12,224 nucleotides of DNA from CBDVAK01 sp965371945 (lineage in GTDB: Bacteria > Pseudomonadota > Gammaproteobacteria > Competibacterales > JAHEDQ01). A model generated the notes under the pieces. That model did not search any database. It was not told the origin of the DNA and was given only the letters and a program-made list of their open reading frames with translations. A program made the position numbers and the translations under genes. How positions within the stretch are numbered: the first letter of the stretch is position 1; the number at the start of each line of letters is the position of its first letter. The stretch is from assembly GCA_965371945.1 (NCBI GenBank), contig CBDVAK010000085.1, positions 1-12,224 of the forward strand, given 5' to 3'. Of this stretch, positions 1-6,958 are shown one piece after another.

Positions 1-276
1 TTGGCCACCGTGACGTGGGTGCGGGTAGTGCCTTGCGGGACCGTCAGCGGCAGGGGCGAGGCGGATGCCGCCGAGCGGGTTGGCCAGGGATGGCAAACCC
101 TGGTCTTGCAAGCGAAGCAGGAATGAGTAGCGCGGCAAGCCGCTGTCGAGCCTACAGGGATGTATTTACGGCGTGTCCTGGAAGGCGCTGCCCGCACCCG
201 CATTGCCTCGGGTTATTGAAATTACGGCTCGACACGCGAGAAAATCGGCACACTGGAATCGGTAGGATCTGAATTC
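1..276. other. Non-coding stretch with small inverted repeats, possible dispersed intergenic element
   Basis: No convincing gene is seen here. The only open frame (15-272, plus) encodes a low-complexity Arg/Gly/Cys-rich peptide with no family resemblance. The DNA has several foldable units: CCAGGG at 84-89 with CCCTGG at 98-103; GCGGC-AA-GCCGC at 132-143; and CAGGGATG twice, at 85-92 and 155-162. The second copy can pair imperfectly with TGTCCTGG around 174-181. From memory, the stretch from about 145 to 190 resembles structured intergenic repeats common in gammaproteobacterial genomes, but this could not be checked. It lies downstream of the minus-strand LysR gene. The window edge hides whatever gene lies to the left. 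Confidence 0.4.
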
Positions 277-1185
277 TCAATGTTCCGGATGCCCGGGGTT
301 GCCGGGTTTCGGGGCGCACAGTCCCAGCAGGATATTGTGCAGGGCCCTGACGAACGGTGCTCGTGGATTGGAGGTTCGTTCGATCAGCCCGACCACGCGG
401 CGGACCGGCGGTTGCCCGAAAGGTACGACGTGGAGGTTGGCGGGAAACGGTTGTTCGATGTTGCGGGTGGGTACGATGGAGACCCCGAGACCATGACTCA
501 CCATCAATGAGATTGCTTCCAGGGAATCGACCTCGATGCTTGCATTGACGCGGATCCCCCGGTCACGAAGTCTGGAATCGATCAGTTGGCCGGCCCAGGC
601 GAAACGCTTGAAACGGATAAACGGACGTGACAACAGCAGTTCGCGATCATTGGATTCACGGGCGTCTCCCGGCGCAATGACCACCAATGGTTCGGCCGCG
701 AACGGATGCCAGCTCAGACCGGCCGCCAGTTCCGCGGGTTCGCTGCAGATTCCGGCATCGAGTTCACCCTTGTAGATGCGGCGCACCAGTTCACTCGACA
801 AGCCGCTGGTCAGACGGATCACCAGTTTCGGGTGGGTCATCTGCATCGACACCAGTGCCGGGGGCAGCACACCACTGATGACCGTGGGGATGGCGCCCAG
901 GTCGAGTGAACCGGTGATGTCACGTGGATCAACCGAATCTTCCAGATCGGCGCACAGACGCACGATTTCGCGTGCACGCTCGACCAGCGCAACACCGCGT
1001 GCATTCAGCAACGGCGGGCGTCTGCTACGATCGAAGATGATGCCACCAAGGGTGCTCTCGAGTGCCTTGACATGCAGGCTGATGGCGGACTGGGTCAGGC
1101 CGATGGCATCACCGGCCGCGGCAAAGCCGCCGTGGTCGGCGATGGCCACCAGTGTCCTGAGATGTCGTAGTTCCAGTGTTGCCAC
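277..1185 (-). CDS. LysR-family transcriptional regulator
   Basis: Cytoplasmic DNA-binding regulator of the LysR type, about 302 residues, the usual family length. Residues about 5-65 form the winged helix-turn-helix: the segment around 21-40 (FAAAGDAIGLTQSAISLHVK) is a typical LysR recognition helix. The remainder, from about residue 92, is a periplasmic-binding-protein-like effector domain. I chose the GTG at 1185, which places LELRHLRTL at the start as in relatives. A TTG at 1212 would add nine atypical residues, and neither start has a strong Shine-Dalgarno. The gene is divergent from the desulfinase-like gene across an AT-rich gap, the classic arrangement in which a LysR protein controls the opposite transcript and itself. 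The natural inducer is unknown. A CoA ester, sulfinate or keto acid linked to the neighbouring enzymes is an inference only. Confidence 0.92.
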   Translation of the reverse strand: MATLELRHLRTLVAIADHGGFAAAGDAIGLTQSAISLHVKALESTLGGIIFDRSRRPPLLNARGVALVERAREIVRLCADLEDSVDPRDITGSLDLGAIPTVISGVLPPALVSMQMTHPKLVIRLTSGLSSELVRRIYKGELDAGICSEPAELAAGLSWHPFAAEPLVVIAPGDARESNDRELLLSRPFIRFKRFAWAGQLIDSRLRDRGIRVNASIEVDSLEAISLMVSHGLGVSIVPTRNIEQPFPANLHVVPFGQPPVRRVVGLIERTSNPRAPFVRALHNILLGLCAPKPGNPGHPEH

Positions 1186-1404
1186 TCCGCTGTGAATGTC
1201 CCCGCGCCCCAACCCCGGGCAGTCCCCGCCCTGTCGGGCGGTTGCGCGAACGACGGATCATTTGAATTTGTCATGATATAGAGATGAAGAATTCATTTCT
1301 ATTTTGTTAGTGCGCGCCCTAACATCGTTCGCTGATCAACCGGCATTGCTGACCGGCGGCTATCCGCCCGGCGGTCGCGCCGGGCCAACCGGGGCTCAGA
1401 TACC
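1186..1404. promoter_or_regulatory. Divergent LysR/acd intergenic control region
   Basis: This gap separates the divergent regulator and desulfinase-like genes. Its middle (about 1257-1309) is far richer in A and T than the flanks. It contains a 13-bp palindrome, ATGAA-gaa-TTCAT, at 1284-1296, and an overlapping inverted pair, TCAT at 1271-1274 and ATGA at 1284-1287 with nine bases between. A further TCAT lies at 1258-1261, 13 bp before the next one. Dyads of this size and spacing are usual for LysR-protein sites. TTGTCA at 1268-1273 could be a -35 box for the plus-strand gene, but the matching -10 (ATTCAT, 1291-1296) is poor, which fits activator dependence. The regulator link is inferred from position. 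Confidence 0.5.
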
Positions 1405-2622
1405 ATGACCGAACTGACCACGCTGCAACTGGAATTGCGCGAGCATGCGCGCACCATCGCGCGCGAGCGGATCGCGCCACATGCCGCCGAGGTGGATCGC
1501 AGCGAACAGTACCCGTGGGACAACGTTGCGGTACTGACCGAATCGGGTTACATGGGCATGACCATTCCGACCGAATACGGTGGCCTCGGGTTGAGCTATC
1601 TGGACGCGGTGGTGGTGGTCGAGGAAATGGCCAAGGTATGTGGAGTTACCGGCCGGATCGTGGTCGAGGGCAATATGGGTGCGGTCGGCGCGATCATGGA
1701 GTATGGCAGCGAAGAACAGAAACGACTGGCTGCCGGGTTGGTGCTGGCGGGCGACAAGCCGGCGATCTGCATCACCGAGCCGGGGGCCGGCAGCGCGGCG
1801 ACGGAGATGACCACCCGGGCCGATCGCAAGGGCGACCGCTATGTGATCAACGGCGTCAAGCACTGGATTACAGGGGGTGGCGTATCGAAGCTTCATCTGA
1901 TTTTCGCGCGCGTTTTCGACCACGGTGTCGAACAGGGTATTGGCGGCTTCATCGTCGTGCGCGGCGAGTCTGAAGGGTTGGTCATCGGTACCCGGGAGCC
2001 TGCCATGGGGCTGCGCGGCATCCCCGAAACAGAGATCATCTGCCGGGATCTGGAGGTGTCGGCAGAGCGCATGATTCAGCCTCCCAATGGGCTGGCACGC
2101 GGATTCGCGGGATTGATGAGCGCTTACAACGCCCAGCGTGTCGGTGCCGCAACGGTTGCGCTGGGTATTGCCCAGGGCGCCTATGAGCTGGCGCTGGAAT
2201 ACAGCGGCGACCGCCAACAGTTCGGTCGGCCTATCTGCGAGTTTCAGGGTTTGCAATGGATGCTGGTGGACATGAGCATCAAGCTGGAAGCATCGCGAGC
2301 GCTGATATACAAGGCAGCGACAAGCGCTGCCAGCGCCGCCAGCGGCTTTCCGGATGTGGCGGATGCCGCCCGTGCCAAGATCATGGCGTCCGAGTCCGCG
2401 ATCCAGGTCACCAACGATGCCCTGCAGGTATTCGGCGCTGCCGGCTATTCGCGCAACCTGCCTCTGGAGCGCATGGTGCGTGATGCCCGCATGTTCACCA
2501 TTGGTGGGGGTACCGCGCAGATACTGCGAACCGTGGTGGCGGGGCGCATTCTCAAGCGCAAGTTTCCGCAGACCCGTGACGGCTACCTGACCGCCGATGG
2601 CAAGGAAGCCGCCCGTGGCTAA
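1405..2622 (+). CDS. acd: Probable 3-sulfinopropionyl-CoA desulfinase (acyl-CoA dehydrogenase fold)
   Basis: A 405-residue FAD-binding protein of the acyl-CoA dehydrogenase superfamily: N-terminal helical domain (about 1-118), beta domain (about 119-225) with ITEPGAGSAA (123-132), and C-terminal helical domain with RQQFGRPI (270-277). It lacks the usual catalytic glutamate. The MCAD-type position is glycine (IGGGTAQI, 366-373) and the isovaleryl-CoA dehydrogenase-type position is Gln244 (SAYNAQRVGA, 239-248). Arg84 lies in GRIVVEGN. In the Advenella mimigardefordensis enzyme Acd, which cleaves 3-sulfinopropionyl-CoA to propionyl-CoA and sulfite rather than dehydrogenating, Arg84 and Gln246 are the marked residues. 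That protein, as I remember it, also shares the EQYPWDN, SKLHLIFARVFD and QTRDGYL segments seen here. The protein is cytoplasmic. The next gene overlaps its 3' end, suggesting co-transcription. An ordinary dehydrogenase is unlikely; a related CoA-ester eliminase cannot be excluded. Confidence 0.82.
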   Translation: MTELTTLQLELREHARTIARERIAPHAAEVDRSEQYPWDNVAVLTESGYMGMTIPTEYGGLGLSYLDAVVVVEEMAKVCGVTGRIVVEGNMGAVGAIMEYGSEEQKRLAAGLVLAGDKPAICITEPGAGSAATEMTTRADRKGDRYVINGVKHWITGGGVSKLHLIFARVFDHGVEQGIGGFIVVRGESEGLVIGTREPAMGLRGIPETEIICRDLEVSAERMIQPPNGLARGFAGLMSAYNAQRVGAATVALGIAQGAYELALEYSGDRQQFGRPICEFQGLQWMLVDMSIKLEASRALIYKAATSAASAASGFPDVADAARAKIMASESAIQVTNDALQVFGAAGYSRNLPLERMVRDARMFTIGGGTAQILRTVVAGRILKRKFPQTRDGYLTADGKEAARG

Positions 2623-4234
2623 CGCAGCACAGTTGATCGCCCGGCGTCTGTACGATGCGGGATGTCGTCATGCTTACGGTATTCCCGGCGGGGAGGTGCT
2701 GGCGCTGATCAAGGGGTTGGAGGACGCGGGTGTCGCTTTCACGCTCACCAAACATGAAAATTCCGCCGGGTTTATGGCCGAGGGAACCTATCATGCCAGC
2801 GGTGCCCCCGGGGTGCTGGTGGCGACCCTGGGCCCGGGGGTCGCCAACGCCGTAAACGTGGTCGCCAACGCGCACCAGGACAGGGTGCCGCTGATCTTTC
2901 TGTGTGGCCGCATCGATCCAGCCGAATCGCACAGCTTCACCCACCAGATATTCGACCACCGTGCTTTGATGGAACCCGTCACCAAGGCCACCTTCACCGT
3001 GGTCGATGGTGCCGTCGATGTCATCGTCGACAAGGCAGTGGCGATCGCTCTGGATGACCCGCCCGGACCGGTGTTGCTTGATGTACCAATCAGCGTTGCT
3101 GTGGCGGAGCAGAATGAAGGCGGCACGGTGCGGCGATCCCGGCCGCGCCGCGGTGCCCCCACCGGGACCGAACTGGAAACTGCCCGCAGCTGGCTGGGGC
3201 AGGCTGAGCGGCCGCTGATCATCGCCGGTGTCGAGGCGCTTAGCCACGGTGCGGAACAGGCGGTGGCGGGTTTTGTCGAGCAATATGGCGTGCCTCTGAT
3301 CACCAGTTACAAGGCCAAAGGCATCGTGCCGGAAGATCATGAGTTCTGTCTCGGCGGCGCGGGATTGTCTCCCAGGGCCGATGAGCTGCTGCTATCGATG
3401 GTCGCGGACAGCGACCTGGTGATTCTGGCTGGCTATGACCCCATCGAGATGCGTGCCGGCTGGCGTGACCCGTGGCCGTCGGATCGTCGTGTCGTCGAGC
3501 TTAGCGCGGTCCCCAACACCCACTATGTCCATCAGGCCAGCATCAGCTTTCTGTGTGACGTTGGTGATGGTCTGCGTTCGTTGGCTGCGAGGTTGGGTGC
3601 GGGATCGGGGTCGAAACCGCACTGGGCTGACGGTCAGGTGGCGGAATTGAAGCAGCAACTGGCCGCGGCCTTTCCACGCGATCAGGAATGGGGTGCGGCA
3701 GCGGTGATCGATGTGGCGCGAAGGGTCATGCCGCGCGACACGGTGGCTAGCGTGGACACGGGCGCACATCGCATTCTGCTCAGTCAGATGTGGCAGTGTT
3801 ATCAGCCCCGCACGCTGCTGCAGTCGACCGGTTTGTGCACCATGGGTTGCGCATTGCCGTTGGCCATGGGCTATCGGCAGCGGGCGCGCAACGCGTCGCC
3901 GGTGATTGCATTCGTGGGTGACGCGGGTCTGGAAATGGTACTGGGCGAACTGGCCACATTGCGTGATCTGCGCCTGCCACTGATTGTGGTGGTGTTTGTC
4001 GACACCTCGCTGGCGTTGATCGAACTCAAGCAGCGTGGCATGGGTTATGACAACCTGGGTGTTGATTTTGGCGCCACGGATTTCCCGGCCCATGCGAGGG
4101 CGTTTGGTATGCATGGTGTCTGGGCCGACGATCGCCGGAGCCTTGAAGATGAACTGCTGGCCGCGCAGCAGCGCGATGGCGGGTCGGTGATTGCCTGCCG
4201 GGTCGGAGCGCGTCCCTACGACGGGCGCATCTAG
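2615..4234 (+). CDS. Thiamin-diphosphate-dependent enzyme, acetolactate synthase-like
   Basis: About 539 residues with the three-part fold of the pyruvate oxidase/acetolactate synthase family. Numbering below is from the alternative ATG at 2597. The N-terminal pyrimidine-binding domain has GIPGGE (28-33) and the activating glutamate Glu54 in KHENSAGFMAEG. The central domain spans about 190-340. The C-terminal ThDP domain has GDAGLEM (441-447) and, 27 residues after Asp442, Asp469 in VFVDTSLALI, the spacing expected for Mg2+ ligands. The third glycine of the usual GDG is Ala443, and the first Asn of the usual Asn-Asn/Asn-Asp is Val468. I prefer the GTG at 2615: GGAAG at 2604-2608 sits six bases before it, while the ATG at 2597 has no ribosome site. 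Either start overlaps the desulfinase gene, implying translational coupling. The substrate is not readable: 2-oxo acid decarboxylase, acyloin-forming or lyase chemistry are all possible. Catabolic AlsS is the nearest pattern I recall. Confidence 0.85.
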   Translation: MANAAQLIARRLYDAGCRHAYGIPGGEVLALIKGLEDAGVAFTLTKHENSAGFMAEGTYHASGAPGVLVATLGPGVANAVNVVANAHQDRVPLIFLCGRIDPAESHSFTHQIFDHRALMEPVTKATFTVVDGAVDVIVDKAVAIALDDPPGPVLLDVPISVAVAEQNEGGTVRRSRPRRGAPTGTELETARSWLGQAERPLIIAGVEALSHGAEQAVAGFVEQYGVPLITSYKAKGIVPEDHEFCLGGAGLSPRADELLLSMVADSDLVILAGYDPIEMRAGWRDPWPSDRRVVELSAVPNTHYVHQASISFLCDVGDGLRSLAARLGAGSGSKPHWADGQVAELKQQLAAAFPRDQEWGAAAVIDVARRVMPRDTVASVDTGAHRILLSQMWQCYQPRTLLQSTGLCTMGCALPLAMGYRQRARNASPVIAFVGDAGLEMVLGELATLRDLRLPLIVVVFVDTSLALIELKQRGMGYDNLGVDFGATDFPAHARAFGMHGVWADDRRSLEDELLAAQQRDGGSVIACRVGARPYDGRI

Positions 4235-4247
4235 CAGGAATCCCTGC
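4234..4247. terminator. Small hairpin between convergent genes
   Basis: GCAGG at 4234-4238 pairs with CCTGC at 4243-4247 around a four-base loop, in the 26-bp gap where the ThDP gene and livF converge. There is no T-run on either side, so it is at best a weak or factor-assisted bidirectional stop. Confidence 0.25.
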
Positions 4248-4260
4248 GGATCGCGCCGCT

Positions 4261-4962
4261 TCAACCCCCGAGGTAGGCCTGGCGTACAGCCTTGTTGTCG
4301 AGCAGTGCGGCGCCGCTGTCGCTCAACACCACGCGGCCGTTTTCGAGTACGTAGCCGCGGTCGGCGAGCTGCAGGGCGCGGTGGGCGTTTTGCTCGACCA
4401 GAAAGATGGTGGTGCCGGCATCGCGAATTTGCTTGAGGATTTCGAAGATCTGGGCGATCACCAGTGGCGCCAGCCCCAGGGATGGCTCGTCCAGCAGCAG
4501 CATACGTGGTGCGCTCATCAGTGCTCTGCCGATCGCCAGCATCTGCTGCTCACCCCCTGACAGCGTGCCGCCTCGTTGGTCACGACGTTCCCGCAGCCTT
4601 GGAAACAGCTCATAGGCATGCTGCAGACCCTGCTCGACCTGGTCTTTGTCGCGGTAGAATCCGCCCATACGCAGGTTCTCTTCCACCGTCAATCCCGAAA
4701 AGATGCGCCGGCCTTCGGGAACCACCGCCATGCCGCTGCGCATGATGCTGGAAGTTCGTTCGTGGCTGATGTCCCGGTCTTCGAAAACAATGCTGCCCGA
4801 GGCTGCTCGTGGATCGCCGCACACCGTCATCAGCAGGGTGGTCTTGCCGGCTCCGTTGGCGCCGATCAGGGTAACGATCTCACCACGATCGACCCGCAGC
4901 GAGACATCGCTGAGTGCCTCGACGGGGCCATAGCGGGTGCTGACCCGACTCAATTCCAGCAT
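4261..4962 (-). CDS. livF: Branched-chain amino acid ABC transporter, ATPase LivF
   Basis: One of two ATP-hydrolysing subunits of the LIV high-affinity branched-chain amino acid importer, on the cytoplasmic face. It has 233 residues, standard for LivF. Walker A is GANGAGKT at 34-41, the ABC signature LSGGEQQ at 134-140, and Walker B MLLLDEP at 154-160 with catalytic Glu159. VEQNAHRAL (189-197) shows the family's VEQN in place of the switch histidine. The C-terminus ends AYLGG, as in relatives. The start is the ATG at 4962: it shares one base with the livG stop (TGATG) and has GGGAG upstream. The open frame continues in the 5' direction to 5322, but that part is an out-of-frame shadow of livG. 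It is last in the livKHMGF order. Confidence 0.96.
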   Translation of the reverse strand: MLELSRVSTRYGPVEALSDVSLRVDRGEIVTLIGANGAGKTTLLMTVCGDPRAASGSIVFEDRDISHERTSSIMRSGMAVVPEGRRIFSGLTVEENLRMGGFYRDKDQVEQGLQHAYELFPRLRERRDQRGGTLSGGEQQMLAIGRALMSAPRMLLLDEPSLGLAPLVIAQIFEILKQIRDAGTTIFLVEQNAHRALQLADRGYVLENGRVVLSDSGAALLDNKAVRQAYLGG

Positions 4963-5726
4963 CAGGCTTCTCCCAGATAGGCCTTGATGACGTCGCTGTT
5001 GTCGCGAATCTCGGCGGGTGTCCCGGCGGCCAGCGGGCGGCCTTGATCGATGACCACGATGTGGTCGGAGATCTCCATGACCAGCTTCATGTCGTGTTCG
5101 ATCAGCAGCACCGAGACATCGTGGTCGGCCCGCAGGCCGAGTATCAGTTGGTCGAGTTCCCGGGTTTCCCTGGGGTTGAGTCCGGCGGCGGGCTCGTCGA
5201 GCATCAGCAATCTGGGTCCGGTGACCATACAACGGGCGATTTCCAGCCGCCGCTGTTGGCCGTAAGGCAGATTTCCCGCCTCGCGATTCGCCATCTCCCG
5301 CAATCCGACCTGATCGAGCCAATAGGCGGCCCGTTCCATGGCCTCTCGCTCGCGGCGGAGAAATCCGGGGAGCTTGAGCAACCCCCAGGCCAGATTGGTC
5401 TCGACGCGGGTGTGCTGGGCCACCAGCAGGTTTTCGACCGCGGTCATGGCTTTGAACAGGCGTACGTTCTGAAAGGTACGCACCAGCCCCAGACGGGCCA
5501 CCCGATGACTGGGGGTGCCGGCGATCGACTGCCCGCCGAGTCGGATCTCACCGCTGGAGGGCCGGTAGAAACCGCTGACGCAGTTGAACACGGTGGTTTT
5601 GCCGGCGCCGTTGGGACCGATGATCGATACCACCTGGTGCTCATCGACTCCGAATGCCACATCGTCGACCGCCATCAGGCCGCCAAAACGCATGCTCAGC
5701 CCCGATACTTCGAGCAGTGGGCTCAA
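4962..5726 (-). CDS. livG: Branched-chain amino acid ABC transporter, ATPase LivG
   Basis: Second ATPase of the LIV importer, 254 residues (E. coli LivG is almost the same length). Walker A is GPNGAGKT at 37-44, Q-loop region RTFQNVRLF at 83-91, a degenerate signature LPYGQQRR at 153-160 typical of LivG, Walker B LLMLDEP at 173-179, and switch histidine His211 in LLIEHDM. Its start is a TTG at 5726 that overlaps the livM stop by three bases (stop TGA at 5723-5725). No ATG gives a family-like N-terminus, and upstream ribosome-site complementarity is weak, so initiation probably depends on coupling to livM translation. It pairs with LivF to form the ATPase heterodimer. Confidence 0.96.
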   Translation of the reverse strand: MSPLLEVSGLSMRFGGLMAVDDVAFGVDEHQVVSIIGPNGAGKTTVFNCVSGFYRPSSGEIRLGGQSIAGTPSHRVARLGLVRTFQNVRLFKAMTAVENLLVAQHTRVETNLAWGLLKLPGFLRREREAMERAAYWLDQVGLREMANREAGNLPYGQQRRLEIARCMVTGPRLLMLDEPAAGLNPRETRELDQLILGLRADHDVSVLLIEHDMKLVMEISDHIVVIDQGRPLAAGTPAEIRDNSDVIKAYLGEA

Positions 5727-6958
5727 GTCGGTAATTCCAGCCTGGGGCGGCTGCTCGGCAGCAGACCCTGTGGCCGCCAGATCATCATCAGCACCATCAC
5801 CAGGCCGAAGATCAACATGCGGTATTCGGCGAATTGACGGGCGAGTTCGGGTAACACCGTTAAAGCCACCGCCGCGAGTATCACGCCGACTTGTGAACCC
5901 ATGCCGCCCAGCACCACGATCGCCAGTACGATGGCGGACTCGATAAAGGTGAACGATTCCGGGTTGATGAAGCCCTGGCGGGTGGCAAAAAATGCCCCGG
6001 CCAGGCCACCGAAGCTGGCGCCCAGGGTAAAGGCGGACAGTTTGATAAAGGTGGGGTTGAGCCCCAGCGAGCGCGCCGCGATCTCGTCCTCGCGCAGTGC
6101 CTCCCAGGCACGCCCAACCGGCATGCGGATCAGCCGGTTGATCACGAACAGCGTAAACAACACCAGTATCAGTGCCAGCAGGTACAGAAAAATCACCTTG
6201 TAGCTGCCGCTGTAGTCGATACCGAAGTATTCATGAAAGGGGATGTTGCCTTCTTCCTTGGCGCGACGGCTGAATTCCAGGCCGAACAGGGTGGGTTTCG
6301 GGATGTTGCCGATTCCGTCGGGTCCACCGGTCAACGAGTCCCAGTTGTTGAGCACCAGGCGGATGATCTCGCCGAAACCCAGTGTGACGATGGCCAGATA
6401 GTCACCACGTAGACGCAGCACCGGAAACCCGAGCAGGAAACCGAAGGTCGCGGCCAGACCACCCGCGATCGGCAGGCAGACCCAGAACGAAAGGCCGAAG
6501 TATTCGGTGAGCAGTGCATAGCTGTAGGCGCCAACCGCGTAAAAGGCCACATAGCCCAGATCCAGCAGACCGGCAAAGCCCACCACGATGTTGAGGCCCA
6601 GCCCCAGCATCACATAGATGAGCGCCAGGGTGGCGATGTCCACCGCGCCCCGGGATGCCGTGAAGGGCCAGATCAGGGCGACCACGATCAGCATCGTCAA
6701 CAGCGCCGGTCGGTACATCGCCATACGCTGTGCGGACGGCGCCAGGTGCAGGAAACGGGTCAGTCCAAACAGACGGCTCAGCGGTTGCCGCAGCAACCGC
6801 GCGAAGAATACGGCGATGACTCCGAAAAGCACTGGCACCGGATCTCCGACCAGATTGATGTTGGGGCCATCAACGATGACCTTGATACCCATGATCGGCA
6901 CTGCCAGCACCGCCATTACCGCCGCCGCCAGCAGGGCATTCCTTATTTCAGCCGGCAT
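5723..6958 (-). CDS. livM: Branched-chain amino acid ABC transporter, permease LivM
   Basis: Inner-membrane permease of the LIV importer, 411 residues. It has the long LivM-type N-terminal extension: hydrophobic segments at about 7-26 and 41-54, then 83-100, before the conserved core starting SRGAVDIATLALIY (102-115). The core has FPVLRLRGDYLAIVTLGFGE (178-197), and the ATPase-contacting coupling loop GRAWEALREDEIAARSLGL (282-300). The C-terminus has WRPQGLLP (394-401), another hallmark. The ATG at 6958 shares one base with the livH stop (TGATG), and the 3' end overlaps livG. It forms a heterodimer with LivH. Confidence 0.97.
   Translation of the reverse strand: MPAEIRNALLAAAVMAVLAVPIMGIKVIVDGPNINLVGDPVPVLFGVIAVFFARLLRQPLSRLFGLTRFLHLAPSAQRMAMYRPALLTMLIVVALIWPFTASRGAVDIATLALIYVMLGLGLNIVVGFAGLLDLGYVAFYAVGAYSYALLTEYFGLSFWVCLPIAGGLAATFGFLLGFPVLRLRGDYLAIVTLGFGEIIRLVLNNWDSLTGGPDGIGNIPKPTLFGLEFSRRAKEEGNIPFHEYFGIDYSGSYKVIFLYLLALILVLFTLFVINRLIRMPVGRAWEALREDEIAARSLGLNPTFIKLSAFTLGASFGGLAGAFFATRQGFINPESFTFIESAIVLAIVVLGGMGSQVGVILAAVALTVLPELARQFAEYRMLIFGLVMVLMMIWRPQGLLPSSRPRLELPT

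Noticed and set aside
15..272. 85-residue plus-strand open frame at the left edge
   Set aside because: Arg/Cys/Gly-rich low-complexity translation, no clear ribosome site, and it covers DNA with inverted repeats that look non-coding.
1186..1212. TTG start of the LysR gene at 1212
   Set aside because: It adds nine residues not usual for LysR proteins and has no better ribosome site than the GTG at 1185.
1396..2256. Long minus-strand frame opposite acd
   Set aside because: Antisense shadow of a clearly recognised plus-strand gene in GC-rich DNA; His/Arg/Gln-rich with no domain pattern.
3392..4264. 290-residue minus-strand frame opposite the ThDP gene
   Set aside because: Antisense shadow with no recognisable motif; the plus-strand frame has catalytic and cofactor motifs throughout.
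4963..5322. N-terminal extension of the livF frame
   Set aside because: It lies wholly within livG in another frame, has Arg/Gly-rich composition, and the internal ATG at 4962 gives the normal LivF length with a ribosome site.
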